NCBI GenBank assembly: GCA_017860345.1
Contig: JAFNAV010000060.1
Coordinates: 1-36,356 of the forward strand
DNA from: Bacteroidota bacterium
GTDB lineage: Bacteria > Bacteroidota > Bacteroidia > Bacteroidales > Paludibacteraceae
Direction: 5' to 3'
DNA: 36,356 nucleotides
Of the stretch, positions 26,038 to 35,368 are shown one piece after another; position 1 is the stretch's first letter; every line of letters begins with the position of its first letter. The position numbers were made by a program, and so were the translations under genes. Below the pieces are notes generated by a model, which was given only the letters and a program-made list of their open reading frames with translations, searched no databases and was not told the origin of the DNA.

Positions 26038-27202
26038 CGGCCAGTTTACGTATCCCCACTTCTATTTCGGCCGGAGTAGAACACGAAAAATTCAACCTAC
26101 AGGTATTCACATCTGTTTTACCCACATAAAACGGATTGCCGGGAACAAAAGCCACTTTTTCGCGTATTGCCAGGTTAAAAAGTTCCATCGCATTTTTACC
26201 CTCAGGTAAAGTAAGCCACAGAAACATACCGCCTTCCGGACGGGTATAATGAACCTCTTTCGGGAAATAGCGCTCTATAGCATCCATCATGGCAGTGGCC
26301 TGTTCGCCATAAGCCTTACTGATAACTGCTATATGTTCATCGATATCATATTCGGCCAGATACAGATGCAGCAAGCGCTGCGTAAAATAATCAGTATGCA
26401 GGTCGGCAGCCTGCTTGGCTATCACCAGGCGCTCCATCACCTCATGGGGAGCAACTATCCAACCCATGCGAAAAGACGGCACTACTGTTTTGGAAAACGT
26501 ACCCAGCAGTATCGTTTGCTCAGGCAGATAATGCGCCAGCGAAGGCAGGTGCTCACCACTGAAGCGTATATCGCCGTAAGGGTCATCCTCAACCACAAAC
26601 ATATTTTTCCCGCGGCAAATATCCGCTACAGCCTGCCGGGTTTCGGCACTGTAGCTAATGCCCGATGGATTCTGAAAATTAGGAATCAGGTAAGCCAACC
26701 GTGGGCAAAACGCATCCATCTTTTGTTTCATCAGTCGTATATCAATACCATCAGCAGTAAGCGGCACCGTTACAAATTCCGGTTTAAAAATTGAAAATGC
26801 CTGAATAGCTCCCAAATAGCCCGGCTCTTCTATCAACACCGCATCACCCTCGTTTACAAAAATCTTCCCAAGCAAATCAAGTCCCTGTTGCGAGCCATTG
26901 GTAATCAGGATATTTTCGGCACTCACAGTCAGACCCTTGCGGGCATATCTGGCCGCTATCTGTTCGCGCAGAGGCAGGTAACCTTCGGTATTGGCATATT
27001 GCAAAATATTGCGGTCGGAGCCCGACATCAGCAAATCCGCGCACTCATGCAGTTCCTCCAGCGGAAACAAATTTTTGTTAGGAAGGCCTCCGGCAAATGA
27101 AATAACATCGGGCGACACCGCTACTTTAAGTATTTCGCGGATAAACGACCGGGGAACACCAGCCATACGGCGGGCAAACTGTGGTTCGATAGTTTCGTTC
27201 AT
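26018..27202 (-). CDS. PLP-dependent class I/II aminotransferase (LysN/2-aminoadipate aminotransferase-like)
   Basis: A 394-residue fold-type I aminotransferase. N178 and P179 lie in FQNPSG, D207 in EDDPYGD, and the Schiff-base Lys is K238 in LGTFSKTVVPSFRMGW; the C-terminal Arg is in CRLNFS. The closest remembered relatives are LysN/alpha-aminoadipate and MocR-like aminotransferases, a group of broad specificity that includes branched-chain and aromatic 2-oxo acids. Its leader carries a predicted attenuator with an Ile/Leu/Val-rich leader peptide, which suggests, but does not prove, a role in branched-chain amino-acid metabolism. The gene has no HTH domain. It is convergent with the ABC operon. 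Confidence 0.9.
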   Translation of the reverse strand: MNETIEPQFARRMAGVPRSFIREILKVAVSPDVISFAGGLPNKNLFPLEELHECADLLMSGSDRNILQYANTEGYLPLREQIAARYARKGLTVSAENILITNGSQQGLDLLGKIFVNEGDAVLIEEPGYLGAIQAFSIFKPEFVTVPLTADGIDIRLMKQKMDAFCPRLAYLIPNFQNPSGISYSAETRQAVADICRGKNMFVVEDDPYGDIRFSGEHLPSLAHYLPEQTILLGTFSKTVVPSFRMGWIVAPHEVMERLVIAKQAADLHTDYFTQRLLHLYLAEYDIDEHIAVISKAYGEQATAMMDAIERYFPKEVHYTRPEGGMFLWLTLPEGKNAMELFNLAIREKVAFVPGNPFYVGKTDVNTCRLNFSCSTPAEIEVGIRKLAGAIKQL

Positions 27203-27238
27203 AATGTTTATTATTTTAGATGAATAAAAATAAAAAAA

Positions 27239-27264
27239 CCCCTTCCGGCATTCACCGAAAGGGG
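27239..27264 (-). terminator. Attenuator-type terminator in the aminotransferase leader
   Basis: On the minus strand CCCCTTTCGG pairs with CCGGAAGGGG (ten pairs, one U-G wobble, 6-base loop) and is followed by T x 7 (27238-27232) and more T-rich sequence. It lies 30 bases before the aminotransferase ATG, so it would block that gene unless prevented. It could also end read-through from the helicase gene upstream. Confidence 0.75.
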
Positions 27265-27295
27265 GTTGAAATATCTTGCGTCAGTGCAAAATGTC

Positions 27296-27364
27296 CTACC
27301 TTCGGTAAATCCTTCGGATTCCGATGACAAGAATAATTGCAATGACGAGTGAATTCAAATACAT
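27296..27364 (-). CDS. Putative leader peptide rich in Ile/Leu/Val
   Basis: A 22-codon ORF with ATG at 27364 and TAG at 27298-27296, starting ~24 bases after the predicted transcription start. The peptide begins MYLNSLVIAIILVIG and ends IRRIYRR; eleven of 22 residues are Ile, Leu or Val, the pattern expected for a branched-chain attenuator leader. Its last codons overlap the segment that can pair with the terminator's 5' arm. Caveat: the DNA (GTCATCGGAATCCGAAGGAT) also resembles degenerate intergenic repeats seen in many bacteria, so chance cannot be excluded. Confidence 0.5.
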   Translation of the reverse strand: MYLNSLVIAIILVIGIRRIYRR

Positions 27365-27424
27365 AAACCTGATTGTAATTTTTGTTTGTGAATGCAAAGT
27401 TATACGATTTATCAGAAAAACAAA

Positions 27425-27530
27425 CCATTCTCCGATTTATTTTTATTTGCAGAAGACACTTTTTCTGGTCAGGGCCGGATGAATGAAATAGAAGAATAAA
27501 TATAAACAGCAGGTTAGATGCACCTCAAAT
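27425..27530. other. Short gap between the aminotransferase promoter and the helicase gene
   Basis: AT-rich sequence with no clear hairpin terminator for the helicase gene; transcription from it may run into the aminotransferase leader. Confidence 0.4.
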
Positions 27531-30500
27531 TCAATTTCTTTCAGTTTTTTCAAAAAACAATTCGGGCAAAACAATCTTGATTTCCTGATTAGTCTCTTCT
27601 TTCAACCAATACACTATAAAATTCACTTTGGCACTTTTCAATTCATAGTTGTTTAATTTAAGTGTTTCAATTTCTTCGATAAATTGCTTTGAAAATCTTA
27701 AAACCGATTGTCCATTTGAATTCAGACATTCATCGCCTTTCAAAGTCAACTCATCTCCACTCATTAATTGAGAAACCAGTGATTGCCTATTCAAAAAATA
27801 ATCGAGCCAGACATCTTTGTAAGTCAAATGCCTTACTATCTCGTTGGGCTGTTCATAAGTATTATTATCCACCAGTCTAAGAAGATTTTCGCTTGAGATA
27901 TGGTCAAGCACATCAGAATTAACATGAATATTGAGATTCTGTTTTGCTCTGGTCATGGCAACATACAATTTTCGTTTTTCTTCGTCGGTTTCTGAATTAA
28001 AATTATCAAGCATCAGGAAAACATGATCAAACTCTTTCCCTTTTGCTTTATGAATTGTTGACACAAAAACAACATCTCCATTTTCATTAAAGAAATCCTC
28101 TAATTTGGATTCACGAATAAAAACATGAAGGTCGGATTTGTATTTCCTTTTAATATTCGTTGCTTCAAAATCGCGAATAAGGTTGTTACATATTTCTATT
28201 TTATTACTGTGCTGAAACTTATTTTTCAATTCGCGTTTTGCCCTATCCCATAAATCGTCATTGATTGTAAAAACATCATCGGCAGTATTGACAAGGCTTA
28301 AAAAATATCTTATTTCCAAAACATGATATAAATTAAATCCATCGTTTGTTTGAATAAGTTTAGCCGGCACACTATTTTTGGTCAGCAATCCTGTTATTTG
28401 CAGCGCATCTTCATTTGTTTTGGCAAGCACACATACAGTTCCTTTAAGTCCGGTTGCAAGTATATCATTTACAAGAGGAACTATCAAACTACCGCTCTTG
28501 TAACGGACTATTTTAATTAAACCATCATCTGTTTGTTTTGCAATTATCGGAGTGTATTTTAATCTATGCTTTATTTGTTTTACAAACTGGTTAGTAAAAT
28601 CTACCAGATTGTTTTTGCTTCTGTAATTTTCTATCAGTTCATGTTTAACGGCTTGGTTGTTCAGTATAAACTGTTCAAGATATTTAGAACTTGCTCCTCT
28701 GAATTCAAAAATATTCTGGTCATCATCACCAACAGCTATCACCCTCATTTCTTCATTTTGCTCCATTAATGTATTGATCAGATTAAATTCATCTTCGTCC
28801 ATATCCTGAGCTTCGTCAATCACCAAAACTGTTTTAGTAATACGATTAATTTCAACTTCGTGATTTTTAATCTTTTCAATCGTTTTCTTTATGATAGCAT
28901 CAGACTTTTCCAGATTTCCAACTTTCCCAAGCAAGTCGAAACAATAAGCATGAAATGTCTTTATTTCAATGAAATAAGCTGCATTCCCAATAAGGCTAAC
29001 CAAGCGTTTTTTAAATTCTGTAACAGCAGCCCTTGAGAATGTAAGCATCAGTAATTGTTCATGCTTAACATCTTCCATCAAAAGCAGCGAAGCTAACTTA
29101 TGCACTAAAACCCTTGTTTTTCCACTTCCAGGCCCTGCTGCTACAACAATATTTTTGGACTCATTATCGTTAATAATTCTCAACTGCGTAGGCGATAGTT
29201 CCCCAAAAAGCTGCTTGAATTTGGCTGGTGTCATTTTCAGTTTAAGGTCATCAGCTTTGCTTCCGGGGAAATACTTATTAAGAAACGAACTGTAATTTAA
29301 CTGAAAATAGTCTTCTACAAACTGTAAAGCATCTTTATAGTCGCTTAACATTTTCTTAGCATATTCGCCAACAATATGTATTTGCTGTACCTTGCTTTCG
29401 TAAAACTGCTCAAGCTTCTGATAATCTTCCTTTCTATACCTTTTTTTATTATCCTGTTCTAACCTTTCAATGGTTAAACGATTATATAACACTAAAAATC
29501 CACCCTCAATTTTTATAGCCTCAATTCTCGACAGATAAAACAATGAATCTTCAACATCATCAATGCCAACACTCAACTTAAACAGATACTGACTGTTTTC
29601 GTAAGCAGTTTTTAATTCGTGAACCGAAAATTCAACTAAAACATCTTCTTTTCCTGTATCATCGTCCGAAGCACTCAAATTACTTTTATCGTAAAGATAT
29701 TGAACAATGAATTGAGCTAATTCATGCCTTTTTTCTAATTTTTCTTTAAGTAACTCTTTTGAATACAAACTCTGCACTACAATGTGATTTTTGGTATATT
29801 CTAAGTTCTGTCTTCTAATCCAATTTTTAATAGACCAAAAATTGATAATCGTTTTTATCTTACTCACATTCACATCATGACAGCCGCTTAACTCGGCCTT
29901 CTCGTTTAATTCTTTAAGATGAAATGTTTTTTCGCTTTCTTCAAACATTTGCAGTAAATACCGCTCTATCTTACTAAATGTTTCAACAATATTGAGCGAA
30001 CGATTCTTATTTTCACCCTTTTTGATAAATGCCGATAAATCTTTGGCATCGGCCAGAATGTTTTCGTCCCGCAGCAAGTTAACAATATCAACAACCTCTT
30101 CTTTTACAATTCCCAAATGATCACTTATATAATCAATTCTGGATTCTGCCGATTCTTCGTTAGATTGTTTTCTGCTTTTACTGGATAAAAGTTTTTTAAT
30201 TATCCTGACTCCTTTTTCTTTTTGTTTTTCCTGAAATTTCTCTGAAGCATTTATTTTTTCGATAGCCTCCTGAGCATTCTTGCAAAGTATACTATTGGCA
30301 AAAACTTTTGGCATATTTTGTCCACGCTTCAGGTAGCCGGCGTCTTCCAGAGCAGCAATAGCAGTTGTTACTCTTGTTTCGATATCAGCAACATTGTCAT
30401 CCCAACCCGCTTTACGTGCAATTTCTAACGCAGAATTTGATACGGACAATCTAAATCGGGTAATTTCTTTTATGGCTTTCCATATTTGTTGAATTTCTTT

Positions 30501-32351
30501 TATAGATAATTTGGTTTGGTTCAACAGAATAAAATGTTTACTCAGGTCTTCTTCGTTAAACAACACAAAGCAATCGGCAACAATATTTTCATCTCTGCCA
30601 GCTCTACCCGCTTCCTGAATATAGTTCTCAAGAGAGTCGGATATTTCATAATGAACCACCATACCCACATCTTTTTTATCCACACCCATACCAAAAGCGG
30701 AAGTGGCCACCATAATTTGCACTTCACCAGCTATAAACGCATTTTGATTAGTTGTTTTTGCCTGCGCATCCATTTTTCCATGATAAGGTTTGGCCGAAAA
30801 CCCATCATTGCAAAGCCTTTCGGCCAACAAATTTGCTTTTCTGGTTCTGGAAACGTATACAATGGTAGGGCAATACCTGCTTTCAATCAAATCTCTGAGT
30901 TTTTGGTATTTTTCTTCCTCATCACGCTCTTCATAAACTTTGTATTGAAGATTGGTTCTTGATGCTTTTGATGTGAAAACCTCCAGGTCAACAGACAGTT
31001 TTTCCTTAAAATAATTCAGAATATCTTCGATTACTTTTGGCTTGGCAGTAGCAGTAAAACAGGAAACGGGAATACCCTCGGGTAAATTTTTCTTTTCCTG
31101 AATACTTTTAATAAAATCGCCAATATAGAGGTAATCTACCCTGAAATCCTGTCCCCAAGCCGAAAAACAGTGAGCCTCATCAATCACAAAACGGGTAATC
31201 GTTCTGCCTGATATTACTCGTTCAATTGTTTTAGACCGTAAAGACTCCGGAGATATGTAGAGTAATGAAGCCGAACCATCTTCAACCCGTTCAAATGATT
31301 TGGCCCGGTCTATCGGGTCTAATAATCCGTTGATGGTAACAGCATCAGTTATTCCATTTTTCTCGAGGTTATCTACCTGATCTTTCATCAGCGATTGTAA
31401 AGGGGATATAATCACTGTCAGGCCATTAGAATTAACACCACTCATCAAAGCCGGCACCTGAAAAGTGATAGATTTTCCGCCTCCTGTAGGAAAAATCGCT
31501 AATAAAGATTTATTATCAACAGCTGCCTTAACTGCTCTTTCCTGTAAAGATTCACCACCATAAGTACGGAATGTATTAAATCCAAAAAAACGGCGTAATC
31601 CCTGATGTATATCCAACGCTTTGTTGCAATACATACAACCGGTTGTGCAGGGTTTGTTTCGTAACAAAAATATAATCCGCTCAACCTCCGGAAAATTAAT
31701 TAACACCCATCGCGGTATAATGGAGCGTACGTTTTTAAAATGACATAAAGAATTTATGAGTGACAAACAATAAGCAAGTTCTATGGGGTTATTTGCAATC
31801 AAGGTGGAAAGTAATGCGTTTTCGCAAATTTCATTTTCAAATCTTCTGCGGATTATACTTTCAACCGAAACCTGATTATAAGGAACAAATGAAATATATC
31901 TGAAAAAAGCCCGGAACTCACGTTTATCTGAAAGAAGAGCATAGAAGATATTTTGCAAATCACGATCAATCTGATTAAATTCATCCAGCTCGTCATAAAA
32001 CAAATCCTTAGACTTAATGGCATCATTCAACGGATTATTCAACTCATCCGTTTGTAATTTATCATCTTTTAAAAGTGCGTGATACGGTTTGGTCGGAAAC
32101 AAAAGTGGAGATAGGTACAACGTATCCACAACGGCTTTAACCCCAATATCAAAAAGCGCCCTTCCAATGTATTTTATATCATGATTCAGGATATTATGTC
32201 CGCATACAAATTCTACTCCGCTCAAAAACTGAGCAAGTTCTGCAACTGAACTCCCGTGGAATGTGTTTCCGTCAACCCTTATACCGCCAATATCTAATAT
32301 CTTTTGGCTCTTAGGCTCTATTTCGGTATCAACGAAGGCAATAGCGCTCAT
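27531..32351 (-). CDS. Exonuclease-RecQ-UvrD triple fusion helicase/nuclease
   Basis: A 1606-residue single frame with three enzyme modules. Residues 1-~140 are a DnaQ-like DEDD exonuclease: FVDTE (D8, E10), GHNILNHD (D58), NDAIKSKD (D110), with Asn where DEDDh enzymes have His. Cys 235, 239 and 242 form CX3CX2C. Residues ~265-605 are a RecQ core: PTGGGKS (288-294), DEAH (391-394), FTATAKP, TSAFGMGVDK, QEAGRAGRD (579-587). The usual RecQ zinc cysteines after the core are absent. Helical and winged-helix-like sequence fills ~610-1050. Residues ~1054-1475 are a UvrD-like SF1 helicase: GPGSGKTR (1073-1080), DEAQD (1179-1183), GDDDQNIFEFRGA, ENYRSK, STIHKAKGKEFDHVF, LYVAMTRAK. It has its own promoter and is clearly more AT-rich than recA or pcrA. 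Likely a DNA-processing factor for repair or phage defence; neither is shown. Confidence 0.92.
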   Translation of the reverse strand: MSAIAFVDTEIEPKSQKILDIGGIRVDGNTFHGSSVAELAQFLSGVEFVCGHNILNHDIKYIGRALFDIGVKAVVDTLYLSPLLFPTKPYHALLKDDKLQTDELNNPLNDAIKSKDLFYDELDEFNQIDRDLQNIFYALLSDKREFRAFFRYISFVPYNQVSVESIIRRRFENEICENALLSTLIANNPIELAYCLSLINSLCHFKNVRSIIPRWVLINFPEVERIIFLLRNKPCTTGCMYCNKALDIHQGLRRFFGFNTFRTYGGESLQERAVKAAVDNKSLLAIFPTGGGKSITFQVPALMSGVNSNGLTVIISPLQSLMKDQVDNLEKNGITDAVTINGLLDPIDRAKSFERVEDGSASLLYISPESLRSKTIERVISGRTITRFVIDEAHCFSAWGQDFRVDYLYIGDFIKSIQEKKNLPEGIPVSCFTATAKPKVIEDILNYFKEKLSVDLEVFTSKASRTNLQYKVYEERDEEEKYQKLRDLIESRYCPTIVYVSRTRKANLLAERLCNDGFSAKPYHGKMDAQAKTTNQNAFIAGEVQIMVATSAFGMGVDKKDVGMVVHYEISDSLENYIQEAGRAGRDENIVADCFVLFNEEDLSKHFILLNQTKLSIKEIQQIWKAIKEITRFRLSVSNSALEIARKAGWDDNVADIETRVTTAIAALEDAGYLKRGQNMPKVFANSILCKNAQEAIEKINASEKFQEKQKEKGVRIIKKLLSSKSRKQSNEESAESRIDYISDHLGIVKEEVVDIVNLLRDENILADAKDLSAFIKKGENKNRSLNIVETFSKIERYLLQMFEESEKTFHLKELNEKAELSGCHDVNVSKIKTIINFWSIKNWIRRQNLEYTKNHIVVQSLYSKELLKEKLEKRHELAQFIVQYLYDKSNLSASDDDTGKEDVLVEFSVHELKTAYENSQYLFKLSVGIDDVEDSLFYLSRIEAIKIEGGFLVLYNRLTIERLEQDNKKRYRKEDYQKLEQFYESKVQQIHIVGEYAKKMLSDYKDALQFVEDYFQLNYSSFLNKYFPGSKADDLKLKMTPAKFKQLFGELSPTQLRIINDNESKNIVVAAGPGSGKTRVLVHKLASLLLMEDVKHEQLLMLTFSRAAVTEFKKRLVSLIGNAAYFIEIKTFHAYCFDLLGKVGNLEKSDAIIKKTIEKIKNHEVEINRITKTVLVIDEAQDMDEDEFNLINTLMEQNEEMRVIAVGDDDQNIFEFRGASSKYLEQFILNNQAVKHELIENYRSKNNLVDFTNQFVKQIKHRLKYTPIIAKQTDDGLIKIVRYKSGSLIVPLVNDILATGLKGTVCVLAKTNEDALQITGLLTKNSVPAKLIQTNDGFNLYHVLEIRYFLSLVNTADDVFTINDDLWDRAKRELKNKFQHSNKIEICNNLIRDFEATNIKRKYKSDLHVFIRESKLEDFFNENGDVVFVSTIHKAKGKEFDHVFLMLDNFNSETDEEKRKLYVAMTRAKQNLNIHVNSDVLDHISSENLLRLVDNNTYEQPNEIVRHLTYKDVWLDYFLNRQSLVSQLMSGDELTLKGDECLNSNGQSVLRFSKQFIEEIETLKLNNYELKSAKVNFIVYWLKEETNQEIKIVLPELFFEKTERN

Positions 32352-32502
32352 TCACATTGACTATTTAATTCTTTTATTGAAACATATTAATATACCGGTA
32401 AAGATATTCAAAATGCAAATCTACATATTTAAAGTTAACAATACAAACAACCTACACAATGATTCTACTTCGTTTAATACGGTAAGCGTTTTTTTACACT
32501 CA
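32352..32502. other. Gap between GH95 and helicase genes
   Basis: Holds the helicase promoter. A 6-bp stem (GGTAAG 32481-32486 with 32506-32511) overlaps the GH95 stop region but lacks a minus-strand T-run, so GH95 termination is unclear. Confidence 0.4.
32416..32447 (-). promoter_or_regulatory. Promoter of the fusion helicase
   Basis: Minus strand TTTG (32447-32444), 20 bases, then TAGATTTG (32423-32416), a close match to the Bacteroidetes promoter. Predicted start near 32409, giving a ~58-base leader and showing the helicase can be transcribed apart from GH95. Confidence 0.7.
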
Positions 32503-34974
32503 CTACTTACCACCCTCCAACTCGTACACCCGGCCTTTTTCTGCCATAAATTCCAACATAAACAGGCCATCTTTTTCGATGGTGACAGCCGAGAGACCTT
32601 TGATTTTTAGTGGCGATGCGGAACGGATAACACATTTATTGGTGGACGTGGGTCTGACTATGCCTTGCAGCACTTTCCCGTTTTTCCATTGTATATCCAA
32701 CACAAAACCACCCCGGGCAACCAGACCTTTGACTGCTCCGTTTCTCCACATATCGGGCAGTGCCGGCAGCAATTCGATATAGCCATTGTGACTTTGCAGC
32801 AGCATTTCGGCTATACCGGCTGTACCGCCAAAGTTTCCGTCGATCTGAAACGGTGGATGAGCGCAAAACAGATTGGGGTATGTGCCTCCTCCGTTGGACA
32901 TGTTTAGTCCGGAGTTATCTACCGGTTTCAGCAGATTTTTGAGTAACAGGTATGCGCGATTACCATCTTTCAGTCGCGCCCAAAGATTCACTTTCCATGC
33001 CAGCGACCAGCCGGTTCCAACATCCGTTCTCACCTCTAAACTTTTGCGGGCGGCAGCTGCCAGTTCCGGGGTAGTATGCGGGTCAATCTGAGTACCGGGA
33101 TATAGCATATACAAATGCGATATATGCCTGTGGTTGATTTCCGTTTCTTTAAACTCTTCGCTCCATTCCATTAGTCGCCCTTCGGCAGCTATACCGGGAG
33201 TGGCCAAATTTTGCAACGCATGGTCAATTTTACTCAATAGCGGATCTGTATCTTTCAGAACCTTAGAAGCAGCCAGCACGTTGGTAAAAAGCTCATACAG
33301 AATTTCCTGATCGTGCGAAGGCCCCATACAAATAGAACCCCATGAACCATCGGGCGCAATAAAGGTATTTTCGGGCGAAGTAGATGGTCCGGACACTAAC
33401 CGACCGGTTTTGGGGTCGGTCACCAACCAATCGAGATAAAACCGGGCTGCCTCCAGCATAACGGGATACACCCTTTGCAGGTAGCTATGGTCGAGTGTAA
33501 AGGTGTAATGATCCCAAAGATGCCTGCACAGCCAACCCCCTGCGGCCACATACAGTCCCCAACTTGTTCCCTCGCCCGGCGAAGTATACCCCCAAACATT
33601 GGTGATAGGCTGCACACACCAGCCCGAAGCCTTGTATTGAACGGCAGCCGATATTTCGCCCGGCTTTACCAGCGACTCTATGAGGCGGGATAGCGGACTG
33701 AAGCACTCGCCGAGGTTGACAATGTCCGAAGGCCAGTAGTTCATCTGTACATTGATGTTTGTATGATAGTCGCAGTTCCAGGGAGCCTGAATTTTGTTGC
33801 ACCAAATGCCCTGCAAATTAGCGGGCAGCGAACCTTCGCGCGATGACGAAATGAGCAGATACCGGCCAAACTGGAAATAAAGCTCCTGTAAATGACGGTC
33901 ATCGGGATTTATGGCCTGATTGCGCAACCGCTGATCGGTAGGAATGGTGTCGGCCTCATCGGCCGATAAGCTAAGGCTCACTTTACTGTACAGAGCAGTA
34001 TAATCGGCAATATGATGTTTGAGCAAGGCAGCATACGACTTCGATGCCGCCGCCGATAGCTGATTCAGTGTCGTTATGGCCGGGTTGTCACCCACAAAGC
34101 CGGGATATTCCTGTTTGTAGTTGGTAGAGGCCGTCAGTATCAAAGTCACCTCATCGGCACCCTGCACACTCAGTTCGGCATTGCTGTAATTTACCTTTCC
34201 ACCTTTGGCTTTAGCTTTTAGCCGGGCTGCATATTGCATGCCTTCCCCTCCTTTGCCATTGGCCAGCGTTCCGGTCATAAGCAAATGATCGTTCCCGGCA
34301 TGCGTCTCGTAACGTTCGGGGCGGGTAAGTCCGGCAGTAAAGCTGAGCGTCCCTTTTTTATCGGCCGTAAAACGGATAATCAATGCACGGTCGGGGTAAC
34401 TGGCCAAAATCTCACGTTTGTACCTCACCCCGTTCTGAGTATAAGCCACGGTCACCAAGCCCCGGTTCAGGTCGAGCTCCCGTACATAGTTTTCGTACGG
34501 AGCCGTATGCCCAAAGTCGAGAAACAGATTGCCCAGTAACTGGTACGATCCGTACGGAACATTGGCGCCACTTCCACCTCCTGAGCCTACACCTTTACAA
34601 ACCTGAGTGGCAACCGTTAGTGCATTGGCTTCTCTGTATTTTCCTTCCAACAGATAGTTCCTGATCTGGCTCAATGTTTCGGCAGCCTGAGGGTTGTTAT
34701 TGTCGTCGGGGCTGCCCGACCATAAACTTTTTTCGTTGAGCTGAATCAATTCCTGATTCACATTACCATACACCATAGCACCCAAAAAACCATTGCCCAC
34801 AGGCAAGGCATTCAGCCATTCGTGGTCGTTGTTCCAACTGTTTTTTATATCCGAGGTGGCAGCACTTGCAGGCTTATTGTACCATACCCGCATGGTTTTG
34901 TCAGCATATACCGCCTGAGTTGCAAAAACCGCAACCCATACAGCAAGCACAACTTTGAGTGATTTGCGTTTCAT
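32503..34974 (-). CDS. Glycoside hydrolase family 95 (alpha-L-fucosidase/alpha-L-galactosidase-like)
   Basis: An 823-residue exported enzyme with signal peptide [20 protein letters not shown] and family start MRVWYNKPA ... [18 protein letters not shown]. Family landmarks: [10 protein letters not shown] (N406, N408), LMEWSEEF (E603) and [12 protein letters not shown] (D712), matching the catalytic Asn pair, acid Glu and Asp known in bifidobacterial AfcA. An N-terminal beta-sandwich, a linker, an (alpha/alpha)6 barrel (~300-730) and a C-terminal beta domain are expected. It inverts alpha-1,2-fucosyl or alpha-L-galactosyl links in xyloglucan, pectin side chains or host glycans. With the pectinesterase at 20187 it hints at plant cell-wall use, but no SusC/D pair is near. 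Confidence 0.92.
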   Translation of the reverse strand: MKRKSLKVVLAVWVAVFATQAVYADKTMRVWYNKPASAATSDIKNSWNNDHEWLNALPVGNGFLGAMVYGNVNQELIQLNEKSLWSGSPDDNNNPQAAETLSQIRNYLLEGKYREANALTVATQVCKGVGSGGGSGANVPYGSYQLLGNLFLDFGHTAPYENYVRELDLNRGLVTVAYTQNGVRYKREILASYPDRALIIRFTADKKGTLSFTAGLTRPERYETHAGNDHLLMTGTLANGKGGEGMQYAARLKAKAKGGKVNYSNAELSVQGADEVTLILTASTNYKQEYPGFVGDNPAITTLNQLSAAASKSYAALLKHHIADYTALYSKVSLSLSADEADTIPTDQRLRNQAINPDDRHLQELYFQFGRYLLISSSREGSLPANLQGIWCNKIQAPWNCDYHTNINVQMNYWPSDIVNLGECFSPLSRLIESLVKPGEISAAVQYKASGWCVQPITNVWGYTSPGEGTSWGLYVAAGGWLCRHLWDHYTFTLDHSYLQRVYPVMLEAARFYLDWLVTDPKTGRLVSGPSTSPENTFIAPDGSWGSICMGPSHDQEILYELFTNVLAASKVLKDTDPLLSKIDHALQNLATPGIAAEGRLMEWSEEFKETEINHRHISHLYMLYPGTQIDPHTTPELAAAARKSLEVRTDVGTGWSLAWKVNLWARLKDGNRAYLLLKNLLKPVDNSGLNMSNGGGTYPNLFCAHPPFQIDGNFGGTAGIAEMLLQSHNGYIELLPALPDMWRNGAVKGLVARGGFVLDIQWKNGKVLQGIVRPTSTNKCVIRSASPLKIKGLSAVTIEKDGLFMLEFMAEKGRVYELEGGK

Positions 34975-35065
34975 TGTATTATTGTTTTTTGAGGGATCAG
35001 AACAAGAGGTTTTGGAATATCTGTCAGAGCTATTTATTTTACCTTCTAATTAATTTTTTCAGCCC

Positions 35066-35096
35066 CAAATTTAAACATTATATTTTACAATTCAAA
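35066..35096 (-). promoter_or_regulatory. Promoter of the GH95 gene
   Basis: Minus strand TTTG (35096-35093), 19 bases, then TAAATTTG (35073-35066), a canonical Bacteroidetes promoter. Predicted start near 35059, with an ~85-base leader. Confidence 0.7.
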
Positions 35097-35368
35097 CCAG
35101 AAACAGCTATCAATTAATAATCTCGTTTCACTCTTTTCCACGGAAGCGAGAAGCGGGTAGCAGGTATTAAAAGTCGTAAGTCATAGGTCTCAGGTCAAAA
35201 GTCGTAGGTCTTAAGAGCGCAACGCGAGAAACATCTGGTATATCATTTATCATTCATCACTTATCATTTTCTTTCGAGGGGCATCGCCCCGATTTCTTTG
35301 TAGCAAAAAAGCACCCCCTCACCTACCTCAAGGGTTGAAGACCCGGAATAGGGTGAGATTTTTGAACG

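Larger units (their letters stand above)
27203..27424 (-). promoter_or_regulatory. Predicted transcription attenuator leader of the aminotransferase
   Basis: In minus-strand order: promoter TTTG (27424-27421), 18 bases, TAACTTTG (27402-27395), start near 27388; a 22-codon ORF (27364-27296); a small protective stem AATCC/GGATT (27316-27320 with 27308-27312); a segment ACCGAAGG (27306-27299) able to pair with CCTTTCGGT (27262-27254); and a terminator stem (27264-27255 with 27248-27239) followed by seven T. The order matches a classical ribosome-stalling attenuator. Structures were worked out by hand. Confidence 0.6.

Noticed and set aside
31626-31649. CX3CX2C in the fusion helicase as a radical SAM enzyme motif
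   Set aside because: No TIM-barrel or other radical SAM motifs surround it; it lies between a nuclease and a helicase domain.
35169-35268. CRISPR-like array in the short tandem patches
   Set aside because: The units are only 7-12 bases, contiguous and imperfect, without unique spacers or nearby cas genes.
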